From Synechococcus sp. HW_metabat.21 (GTDB lineage: Bacteria > Cyanobacteriota > Cyanobacteriia > PCC-6307 > Cyanobiaceae), in the NCBI GenBank assembly GCA_018623875.1, contig JAAZUZ010000010.1, positions 1-22,034 of the forward strand: a DNA stretch of 22,034 nucleotides, in the 5' to 3' direction. Position 1 is the first letter of the stretch. Every line of letters begins with the position of its first letter. Of this stretch, positions 13,238-19,989 are shown piece by piece. A model generated the notes under the pieces. The model was not told the DNA's origin and ran no database searches. It saw nothing but the letters and a program-made list of their open reading frames with translations. The position numbers and the translations under genes were made by a program.

Positions 13238-14596
13238 TTAAGCGCCAGCGCCGCTCCAGCTCTTGGCCAGGTCGATGATCGAGATCAGCAGGCCCAGGCT
13301 GATGACCGGCACGGAGATCCAGCGCAGGGCCCAGCGCAGAAGCCGCACCAGATCGGGCGAGGACCCCGACTCGAGCAAATCCGAGCGGAAGCGATCGGGC
13401 ACCTGCCAGCCGAGCAGCAACGCCATCAGCAGGCCACCGGCGATCAGGCAGACGCCACCGAAGAGGGCATCCATCCGCTCGAGCACCGCGACATCCAGGC
13501 TGGAGGGCAGGCCGATCACGGCAATCACCAGCACCATCAACCAGACCGAGCGCGAGCGGCTCCAACCGAGGCGATCCATCAGCGAACTCACCGGCACCTC
13601 CAGCAGCGAGACCGACGACGTGATCGCGGCCACATAGGCCAACAGGAAAAACAGTGCAGCCACGACCCGGCCGGCACCGCCGAGGGAGGCCAAACCGGTG
13701 GGCAGGCTGATGAAGAGGGTGCCCACGGTGCTGCCGCTCACCAGGTCCACCAGGCCAAAGCTGGCCACAAGCGGGAAGGTGATGCAGCCGGCCATCAGGC
13801 CAACGGCGGTGTCCATACCGACCACCGCCACCGCCTCACCGGGGATCCCACTGCGGCGATTGAGATACGTGGAGTAGGCCAAGATCGCGCCAATGCCGGT
13901 GCCGATCGAGAAGAAGGCCTGGGTGAAGGCGTTACGGATCGTGGTCAGGTCCGTGAGCTTGCTGGCGTCCCAACGCAGCAGGAAACCGTTGTAGCCCTCG
14001 TGCGCTCCAGGCAGGAAGGCCGCCCAGATCGCCAAGGCCAGCAGCAGCAGAAACAGCAGCGGCATCGCCCAGCGGGTCAGGCGCTCAATGCCGGCCTTAA
14101 TGCCCGCGGCCACCACCACCCCGGTGAGGGCCAGGCTGATCAGGTGCCCAAGCACCGCATCACCGCCGCTGCTGATGCCGGCGAAAAAGCTTTCGGCCTC
14201 GGGAAGGTCGGCCGGGAGCGGCGCGCTCAAGGCATGGATCAGGCTGCGGCCGGTCCAGCCCATCAAGACGGCGTAGTAGCTCAGGATCCCAATCGCGGCG
14301 GCCATGAACAGCCAACCCAGCGGAGCCCAGCGGCGACCGCCGGCGGTGATCGGCGCCAGGAGGGGGGCATTGCCCGTGCTGCGCCCCAGGACCATCTCGG
14401 CCACCAAGACCGGCAGACAGACCACCGCAACGATCAGTAGATAGAGGACGACGAACGCCGCTCCGCCCCCCTGGGAGGCGCGGTAGGCAAAGCCCCAGAG
14501 GTTGCCCAGGCCAACGGCACTACCCGCCGCAGCCAGAACAAACCCCAGGGAGGACCCCCACTGCTCAGGGGGATGACCGCGATCGCCGGAGGTCAT
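13238..14596 (-). CDS. Sodium-dependent transporter, NSS/SNF family (LeuT fold)
   Basis: The 452-residue membrane protein has about 11-12 helices. The signature of the first, unwound helix is GSAVGLGN at residues 25-32, followed by LWGFAYRASQGGGAAF. TM6 has AFFSIGTGIGAILAYSTYL, and TM8 has AITSSVSLLEV with the Thr-Ser-Ser typical of the second sodium site. TM10 holds Asp376 (LERMDALFGG). Members import amino acids or related amines with sodium; the substrate here is unknown. The position of the conserved extracellular-gate Arg of LeuT (Arg30) is Gly35 here. ATG 14596 is used without a clear ribosome-binding site. It lies 51 bases after the DUF368 gene and 23 bases before the 71-aa gene, all on the minus strand and likely one operon. 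Confidence 0.93.
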   Translation of the reverse strand: MTSGDRGHPPEQWGSSLGFVLAAAGSAVGLGNLWGFAYRASQGGGAAFVVLYLLIVAVVCLPVLVAEMVLGRSTGNAPLLAPITAGGRRWAPLGWLFMAAAIGILSYYAVLMGWTGRSLIHALSAPLPADLPEAESFFAGISSGGDAVLGHLISLALTGVVVAAGIKAGIERLTRWAMPLLFLLLLALAIWAAFLPGAHEGYNGFLLRWDASKLTDLTTIRNAFTQAFFSIGTGIGAILAYSTYLNRRSGIPGEAVAVVGMDTAVGLMAGCITFPLVASFGLVDLVSGSTVGTLFISLPTGLASLGGAGRVVAALFFLLAYVAAITSSVSLLEVPVSSLMDRLGWSRSRSVWLMVLVIAVIGLPSSLDVAVLERMDALFGGVCLIAGGLLMALLLGWQVPDRFRSDLLESGSSPDLVRLLRWALRWISVPVISLGLLISIIDLAKSWSGAGA

Positions 14597-14647
14597 GCAA
14601 GGGATGAAAGCAGCCCCCAGTTTCCCCGGCGCGGCAAGGGAGCCGCC

Positions 14648-15586
14648 TCAGCCGCCCATTTCCGCAGCACCCATGCGCTGCTGCAGTCGCTCAAGACCCA
14701 ACACCAGCAGGACCCCAAGGCCCATCAGCAACAGGGACACGGCCAAGGCCGAAACGCTGGGGGGCGCCGCCAGGGCATCCCGCAGGACGATCAGCTTGCC
14801 CTTGGCATTGGTGGTGCTCTCCAGCACGGTGCGGAAAGGCCAGATCTTCCAGAGGGAGCCGGCCATGAAGCCCATCAACAGGGCGACGGTCTGGCCGTGC
14901 CAACGCTTCAGCAGCCAGCTCAGCAGACGCACAAACAGCAGCAGACCCGTCGCACAACCCAGGGCAAAGGGCACCAAGGTCGCCAGATCCAGGGCCTTCA
15001 CCCCCTCCATCACGTGCTGGTACTGCCCGAGCACGAGCAGCAGAAACGAGCCGGAGACGCCCGGCAGGATCATCGCCATGATCGCCACGGCCCCGCTCCA
15101 GAAGATCGTGAAGGGGTCGTGGGGCATCGTCACCGGTGTGCGGGTCACCAGCAGCAGCGCCGCGGCCACGCCAACCACCATCGCCACCAGACCAGCGACT
15201 CCCCAGTGGGCGTGGCGGGCGATCAGGACGATCGAGCCAACGATCAGACCAAAGAAAAAGGCAAAGAGCAGGGCCGGCTGGTTCACATAGAGCCAGGTGA
15301 TCGGGCGCACGAGCACCAGCACGGCCCCCAACAGACCGGCCAACAACGGCACCAAGAAACCCAAGCGCACCCGTGCCGCCGCTTCGGCCCAGGCGCCGCG
15401 GCGCAGCAGGCCCAGGAGCTCGAAGTCAAAGCCAGAGACGGCCTCCAGCAGGGTGCCGTAGATGCCGAGGATGAAGGCCATCGTGCCCCCCGAGACCCCC
15501 GGAACGACGTCGGCTGCACCCATGGCGAAGCCACATCCCAGGACGTAGGGCCAGCGCTGAGGCGCCGCCGGAGTCTGCTCGGCCAT
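14648..15586 (-). CDS. DUF368 family membrane protein (PopT-like polyprenyl-phosphate translocase)
   Basis: The 312-residue integral membrane protein carries the duplicated DUF368 hallmark: PGVSGG at residues 29-34 (AADVVPGVSGGTMAFILG) and PGVSGS at 175-180 (AMILPGVSGSFLLLVLG). Each is followed by a hydrophobic hairpin, consistent with two inverted structural repeats. Family members were shown in other bacteria to help return undecaprenyl phosphate across the membrane for reuse in cell-wall and glycan synthesis (PopT); the same role here is inferred. ATG 15586 lacks a strong ribosome-binding site. The gene starts a minus-strand run with the NSS symporter and is divergent, by 75 bases, from dxr, which supplies precursors for that same isoprenoid carrier. 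Confidence 0.92.
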   Translation of the reverse strand: MAEQTPAAPQRWPYVLGCGFAMGAADVVPGVSGGTMAFILGIYGTLLEAVSGFDFELLGLLRRGAWAEAAARVRLGFLVPLLAGLLGAVLVLVRPITWLYVNQPALLFAFFFGLIVGSIVLIARHAHWGVAGLVAMVVGVAAALLLVTRTPVTMPHDPFTIFWSGAVAIMAMILPGVSGSFLLLVLGQYQHVMEGVKALDLATLVPFALGCATGLLLFVRLLSWLLKRWHGQTVALLMGFMAGSLWKIWPFRTVLESTTNAKGKLIVLRDALAAPPSVSALAVSLLLMGLGVLLVLGLERLQQRMGAAEMGG

Positions 15587-15661
15587 CGCGGATCAAAGGA
15601 GTGCCGGCAACGCTACGCGCCTGGAAATGGGAAACTGGCCACTGATTCCTGGAGCTCCGCC

Positions 15662-16885
15662 GTGAAAGCCCTCTCCGTGCTCGGCTCCACTGGATCCATC
15701 GGCACCCAAACCCTGGAGATCGTCGAGGAATTCCCGGATCGCTTCCGGGTCGTCGCCCTCACCGCCGGCAACAACCTCGAGCTGCTCGTTCGTCAGATCC
15801 AGAAGCACGCCCCCGAGGTGGTGGCCCTGGCGGATGAGGCCAAGCTCCCCGCGCTGCAGGAGCGCCTGCAGGCCCTGGCCCCAAGCGAACGGCCCGCGAA
15901 ATTGCCGGAACTGGTGGGCGGCTCCGATGGTCTCTGCGCCGCCGCCGCCTGGTCCACGGCCGATCTGGTCGTAACCGGCATCGTCGGCTGCGCCGGCCTG
16001 CTGCCCACCCTGGCTGCGATCCGCGCCGGCAAGGACCTGGCCCTGGCCAACAAGGAAACCCTGATCGCCGCTGGTCCGGTGGTGCTGCCGGAACTGGCCA
16101 AGAGCGGCTCGCGCCTGCTGCCGGCGGACTCCGAGCACTCCGCGATCTTCCAGTGCCTACAGGGCACCCCCTGGGCCGACACCGCACGCCTTTCCACCGG
16201 TGTGCCCACGCCGGGACTGCGCCGAATTCAACTGACCGCCAGCGGCGGTGCCTTCCGCGATTGGGACGCGGCCGATCTACACAAGGCCACCGTGGCCGAT
16301 GCCACCAGCCACCCCAACTGGAGCATGGGGCGCAAGATCACGGTGGACTCGGCCTCCTTGATGAACAAGGGTCTGGAGGTGATCGAGGCGCACTACCTCT
16401 TCGGTCTGGACTACGACCACATCGAGATCGTCATTCACCCGCAATCGATCATCCACTCGATGGTCGAGCTGGCGGATTCGTCCGTGCTTGGCCAGTTGGG
16501 TTGGCCGGACATGAAGCTGCCGATCCTCTACTGCCTGAGCTGGCCGGAGCGCCTCGAGACCCCCTGGCGCCGCCTCGATCTGACGGAAGTGGGCCAACTG
16601 ACCTTCCGCAAGCCCGACCCCGCCAAGTACCCCTGTATGGAGCTGGCCTATGCCGCCGGCCGCGCCGGTGGAACGATGCCCGCAGTGATGAACGCCGCCA
16701 ACGAACAGGCCGTGGCGCTCTTCCTCGAGGAGCGGATTCACTTCCTGGACATCCCCAAATTGATCGACGCGGTCTGCGATCGCCACAAGGCCGACCTCAC
16801 GGCCCACCCCTCTTTGGACGATGTGCTCGCGGTCGACGCCTGGTCCCGTCAGGCGGTGCGTGAGGCTGCAGCCGTTTCGGTTTGA
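15662..16885 (+). CDS. dxr: 1-deoxy-D-xylulose-5-phosphate reductoisomerase
   Basis: DXR performs the committed step of the MEP pathway (NADPH-dependent conversion of DXP to MEP), the route to carotenoids, phytol, quinone tails and the bactoprenol carrier in cyanobacteria. The 407-residue protein has the NADPH loop GSTGSIG at residues 8-14, LANKETLIAAG, and the metal ligands Asp156 and Glu158 (PADSEHSA) with Glu239 (NKGLEVIEAH). It also has the flexible-loop region HPNWSMGRKITVDSASLMN. GTG 15662 is the start: GGAG at 15651-15654 lies seven bases upstream and the protein begins MKALSVLGSTGSIG. The reading frame is open far upstream to 14573, but that part is antisense to DUF368. The TGA overlaps the ferredoxin TTG start as TTGA. 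Confidence 0.97.
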   Translation: MKALSVLGSTGSIGTQTLEIVEEFPDRFRVVALTAGNNLELLVRQIQKHAPEVVALADEAKLPALQERLQALAPSERPAKLPELVGGSDGLCAAAAWSTADLVVTGIVGCAGLLPTLAAIRAGKDLALANKETLIAAGPVVLPELAKSGSRLLPADSEHSAIFQCLQGTPWADTARLSTGVPTPGLRRIQLTASGGAFRDWDAADLHKATVADATSHPNWSMGRKITVDSASLMNKGLEVIEAHYLFGLDYDHIEIVIHPQSIIHSMVELADSSVLGQLGWPDMKLPILYCLSWPERLETPWRRLDLTEVGQLTFRKPDPAKYPCMELAYAAGRAGGTMPAVMNAANEQAVALFLEERIHFLDIPKLIDAVCDRHKADLTAHPSLDDVLAVDAWSRQAVREAAAVSV

Positions 16886-17235
16886 GCCAGCCGTTGATTC
16901 AGCACCACCTGCTGCTGTGCGCGACCCCGGCCAAGGCGCTCTGCAGCCCTGATCCAGCCGTTGGCCTTGAAAGCTGGAACACCCTCAAACGGCTGGTGCG
17001 CGAGTGGGGACTTGAAGACCCGTCCCGCACCGACGGGATCGTGCTGCGCAGCAAAGCGGACTGCCTACGGATCTGCGCCGAAGGCCCGGTGCTCTTGATT
17101 TGGCCCGAGGGGATCGTCTACGGCGGTGTCAGCGCCGAGCGGATTGAGCGGATCCTCAGGGAGCACGTCATCGGCGGCGCACCCATCGAGGAGTGGATCG
17201 TGAAACGGATGCCGTTTCAGTCCACCAAGGCCTGA
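16882..17235 (+). CDS. Thioredoxin-like [2Fe-2S] ferredoxin domain protein
   Basis: The 117-residue protein resembles the thioredoxin-fold [2Fe-2S] ferredoxins. HHLLLCATPAKALC supplies Cys13 and Cys21, and DCLRICAEGPVLLIWPEGIVYGGV supplies Cys61 and Cys65 followed by the typical strand-turn. The four cysteines are enough for one cluster, although the Cys13-x7-Cys21 spacing is shorter than in the classical members. Redox partner unknown. It starts at TTG 16882 inside the dxr stop codon (TTGA), so translation is probably coupled to dxr. MEP-pathway enzymes IspG and IspH need reduced ferredoxin, which makes a link attractive but unproven. The last 19 bases overlap the convergent hydrolase gene. 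Confidence 0.88.
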   Translation: MSQPLIQHHLLLCATPAKALCSPDPAVGLESWNTLKRLVREWGLEDPSRTDGIVLRSKADCLRICAEGPVLLIWPEGIVYGGVSAERIERILREHVIGGAPIEEWIVKRMPFQSTKA

Positions 17236-18227
17236 AACCAGCGGGCCGTCAGCTGATCGGTCCAACAGCCGCCGCGGCCGTGGAAACCGTTGTGTCCCCC
17301 CTTTGCCGTCAGGAGCAGCTGGAAGCGATCGTCCTGGAACGCCTCCAGACTGCGGGTCGGCTCCACGGGCACCCAGGGGTCATCCTCCGCATGGATCAAC
17401 AAGGCAGGCGGAAGCTGGCGCCTGATGCGGGGCTCCTGCAAACGCCAGATGGGACTGGCCTGGCGGTAGTAGTCGTCCACCGATGCATAGCTCCAGCGGG
17501 GAGCCGTAATCGCCGCATCGAAGGCGCGAATGCTCGCTAAGGGGCCCTCAAGGGCCTGCCGTTCGGTCGCCGTGACGCCAAAGGGATCGGCCAGGGTCTG
17601 GGCCACAAGCCGCTTCAGCAACCAGTGCTGGTAGAGGCCGTTGCGGGGCCGCTCGATCTGGCGTGAGCAGCTCTCGAGATCCACCGGTGTGCTGATGGTG
17701 ACGAGCCCATCGAGGAGTGGAGCCTGGGGATCAAGACCGGCCGTCCGGCGCTCGAGTGCGCTGGAGGTCAGGGCATTGAGCAACTTGGTGCCGCCCAGGG
17801 AAATCCCCATCCCAAGCAGGGGGCGGCCAGCGGCCAAGCTGCGGGCCTGGCGCAGGACCGGCAGCAGATCACGATTGCAGTTGGCCGCATAGGTGCCGCG
17901 GGCCAAGGCACGGCCCTCGCCGGCACCACGCATGTTCAGCCGAAGCACGGAAAAGCCAGAGCGCTGGAGGGTGTCGCCCATCCGCCGCAGTCCGCCGCGT
18001 TGGCTGGACCCCCCCAGGCCATGCATCAACAGGACCAAGCCAAGGGGCTCTAGCCCGGAGAGGGGGGCATCCAGCTTGGCGAGGAGTTGTTCGCCGCCAC
18101 CCACATCCAAGGGCAAAGGCTGGCCCTGATCAGGGGGGAGGGCATCCGAGCGGAAGGTATCCCGCAGGGTTTGCAGATCACCGTTCCACCACGGAAAGCG
18201 CGGTTGAAACGGCGGCTCACCATCCAT
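17217..18227 (-). CDS. Alpha/beta hydrolase, YheT-like
   Basis: The 336-residue hydrolase begins MDGEPPFQPRFPWWNGDLQT from ATG 18227. It has the oxyanion-hole motif HGLGG (69-73), nucleophile Ser143 in GISLGG, the acid in HAEDDPWVP (Asp283) and the catalytic His312 (KGGHNGFHG), all in the order and wording of the YheT family of putative carboxylesterases. The natural substrate is unknown. The start is ambiguous: a TTG at 18281 overlaps the pntB stop as TTGA and would add 18 residues (STGGPRGPF), but those codons form the terminator-like hairpin described below. ATG 18227 is preferred because the family's N-terminal FPWWNGDLQT region lies just after it. The gene follows the pnt genes on the same strand. 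Confidence 0.88.
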   Translation of the reverse strand: MDGEPPFQPRFPWWNGDLQTLRDTFRSDALPPDQGQPLPLDVGGGEQLLAKLDAPLSGLEPLGLVLLMHGLGGSSQRGGLRRMGDTLQRSGFSVLRLNMRGAGEGRALARGTYAANCNRDLLPVLRQARSLAAGRPLLGMGISLGGTKLLNALTSSALERRTAGLDPQAPLLDGLVTISTPVDLESCSRQIERPRNGLYQHWLLKRLVAQTLADPFGVTATERQALEGPLASIRAFDAAITAPRWSYASVDDYYRQASPIWRLQEPRIRRQLPPALLIHAEDDPWVPVEPTRSLEAFQDDRFQLLLTAKGGHNGFHGRGGCWTDQLTARWFQALVD

Positions 18228-18229
18228 GG

Positions 18230-18250
18230 AAAAGGGGCCCCGAGGGCCCC
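18230..18250 (-). terminator. Probable terminator of the pnt operon
   Basis: On the minus strand GGGGCCC, loop TCG and GGGCCCC form a perfect 7-bp GC stem (18250-18234) followed by four T residues (18233-18230), 28 bases after the pntB stop. The T-run is short and ends three bases before the hydrolase ATG, so some read-through would be needed to express that gene. It could instead be coding sequence if the hydrolase starts at TTG 18281. Confidence 0.55.
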
Positions 18251-18277
18251 CAGTGCTGCGCGTTGGCGTGGAGCGGC

Positions 18278-19693
18278 TCAAGCGCCCTTACCGACGCCCT
18301 GACTACGTAGTTCAGAGCAAAGGCCCTGGAGCACGGCCTTGGCATCACCAAAGACCATCGCGGTTTGGGGCAGCTCGAACAGGGCGTTCTTGATGCCGGC
18401 ATAACCGGCGCCCATGCTGCGCTTGACCACGAACACCTGACGGGCCCCATCCACCTCGAGCACGGGCATGCCGTAGAGGGGGCTGTTGGGGTCGTTCTTG
18501 GCGTCCGGGTTCACCACGTCGTTCGCGCCCAAAACGATGACGACATCGGTGCGGGGGAACTCAGGGTTGATGGTGTCCATCTCGAGCAGCTGCTCATAGG
18601 GGACATCGGCTTCCGCCAGAAGCACGTTCATGTGGCCCGGCATGCGGCCGGCAACGGGGTGAATGGCGTAGCTGACCTCGGAGCCGTTGGCCTCGAGCAT
18701 CTTCGCCAGCTCGCGCAGGGCGTGCTGGGCCTGGGCCACGGCAAGGCCGTAGCCGGGAACGAAGACGACGCGCTCGGCGCTCTCGAGGGCCATGGCGCAC
18801 TCTTCAGGGCTGCAGCTGACGATCCGGCTGTAACCGGCTTCATCGCCGCCACCACCGACGGGAGCACTGCCACCCAGGGCACCACCGAAGAGGACGCTCA
18901 CGAGGGAGCGATTCATGCCGTCGCACATCACCTGGGTGAGGATCAGGCCAGCGGCACCGACCATGGCGCCCGCCACGATCAGCAGCTGGCTGCCCACCAC
19001 GAATCCAGCGGCGGCGGCGGCCACGCCGGAATAGGAGTTCAGCAGCGAGATCACCACCGGCATGTCCGCGCCGCCGATGGGCAGGGTCACGCCGATGCCC
19101 AGCAGGCTGGAGGCGACCACCAGCAGCCAAAGCGAGGAGCCTGCGGGATCGCCGGGGAGGGCGAAGGCGCCAACGAGGGCGGCAACGGCGATGGCGATGT
19201 TCACGCCATGGCGGACCTGGCTTTGGGTCCAACCGGGGGTATCAATCCAGCCCTGCAGCTTGCCCATCGCCACGATGGAGCCGCTGAAGGTGATCGAGCC
19301 GACAAAGACCGAGATCACGATGGACACCAGGGCCACCATGTCCGACTCAGCGGAGTTGTAGAGGGCCACCGCAATGGCCACCAGCAGCGAGGCCATGCCA
19401 CCGCAGCCGTTGAAGAGGGCGACGGTCTCCGGCATGGAGGTCATCGGCACCCGGCGGGCGGTGATCAAACCCAGCAGGCCGCCGCCGGCGGTACCCACCG
19501 CGATCCAGAGCCAGGCCACCGGCGAGGGGGCCAGCTGAATAAGCAGGCCGACAACAGCCAAGCCCATGGCCAAGGCGGCGAGGCCGTTGGCGGAGCGGGC
19601 CGAGCGGACTTTGGAGAGGCCCTTGAGGCCCAGGGCCAGCAGCAGGACTGCCAGCAGGTCAATCAGATAACCAAACAGCGCGAGGCCACTCAT
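18278..19693 (-). CDS. pntB: NAD(P) transhydrogenase subunit beta
   Basis: This is the membrane and NADP(H)-binding subunit of the proton-translocating transhydrogenase, which transfers hydride between NAD(H) and NADP(H). The 471 residues comprise about nine helices (1-265) and a C-terminal Rossmann domain III. That domain has GYGLAVAQAQ at 314-323, HPVAGRMPGHMNVLLAEA, GANDVVNP and KRSMGAGYAG at 424-433, all diagnostic. In the membrane part MPETVALFNGCGG aligns with the E. coli segment carrying His91; this position is Asn96 here. ATG 19693 has AGGAG eight bases upstream and overlaps the pntA-2 stop as ATGA. It is the last of three pnt genes and is followed by a probable terminator. Confidence 0.97.
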   Translation of the reverse strand: MSGLALFGYLIDLLAVLLLALGLKGLSKVRSARSANGLAALAMGLAVVGLLIQLAPSPVAWLWIAVGTAGGGLLGLITARRVPMTSMPETVALFNGCGGMASLLVAIAVALYNSAESDMVALVSIVISVFVGSITFSGSIVAMGKLQGWIDTPGWTQSQVRHGVNIAIAVAALVGAFALPGDPAGSSLWLLVVASSLLGIGVTLPIGGADMPVVISLLNSYSGVAAAAAGFVVGSQLLIVAGAMVGAAGLILTQVMCDGMNRSLVSVLFGGALGGSAPVGGGGDEAGYSRIVSCSPEECAMALESAERVVFVPGYGLAVAQAQHALRELAKMLEANGSEVSYAIHPVAGRMPGHMNVLLAEADVPYEQLLEMDTINPEFPRTDVVIVLGANDVVNPDAKNDPNSPLYGMPVLEVDGARQVFVVKRSMGAGYAGIKNALFELPQTAMVFGDAKAVLQGLCSELRSQGVGKGA

Positions 19694-19989
19694 CGGCGTG
19701 CTCCTGACTTCTTGCGGCTGAACATGGCGAGCATGCGGTCGGTCACGAGGAAGCCCCCGATCACGTTGAACAGGGCGAAGCCCAGGGAGACCGCACCGAG
19801 GATCAACATCCCGGGGTTGCCCTGGGCTTGCGCGATCAGGGTCAGGGAGGCCAACACGGTGATGCCGCTGATGGCGTTCGCGCCGCTCATCAGGGGGGTG
19901 TGCAGGGTGGGCGGCACCTTGCCAATCAATTCCAGACCCAGGAGGCTGCCGAGCAGCAACACCCACAGGGCTTCATTCAGGCTGCTCAT
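19690..19989 (-). CDS. pntA-2: NAD(P) transhydrogenase subunit alpha part 2
   Basis: The 99-residue membrane subunit corresponds to the C-terminal helices of the fused E. coli PntA. It has three hydrophobic segments: LWVLLLGSLLGLELIG, NAISGITVLASLTLIAQ, and the GMLILGAVSLGFALFNVIGGFLV segment. The conserved loop VPPTLHTPLMSGANAISG is at about 25-42. A separate alpha-2 gene is the arrangement found in cyanobacteria, Rhodospirillum and Thermus. GGAGG lies six bases before the ATG. Both ends overlap their neighbours by ATGA, giving tight coupling of the three subunits. Confidence 0.95.
   Translation of the reverse strand: MSSLNEALWVLLLGSLLGLELIGKVPPTLHTPLMSGANAISGITVLASLTLIAQAQGNPGMLILGAVSLGFALFNVIGGFLVTDRMLAMFSRKKSGARR

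Noticed and set aside
14573..15661. Long upstream extension of the dxr reading frame (open to 14573)
   Set aside because: It is Gln/His-rich translation antisense to the DUF368 gene; DXR proteins start at the GSTGSIG region and a ribosome-binding site precedes GTG 15662.
7465..16783. HIP1 octamer GCGATCGC at 7465, 14579 and 16776
   Set aside because: Three copies in 22 kb of GC-rich DNA is only slightly above chance and far below HIP1-rich cyanobacteria; no arrangement is seen.
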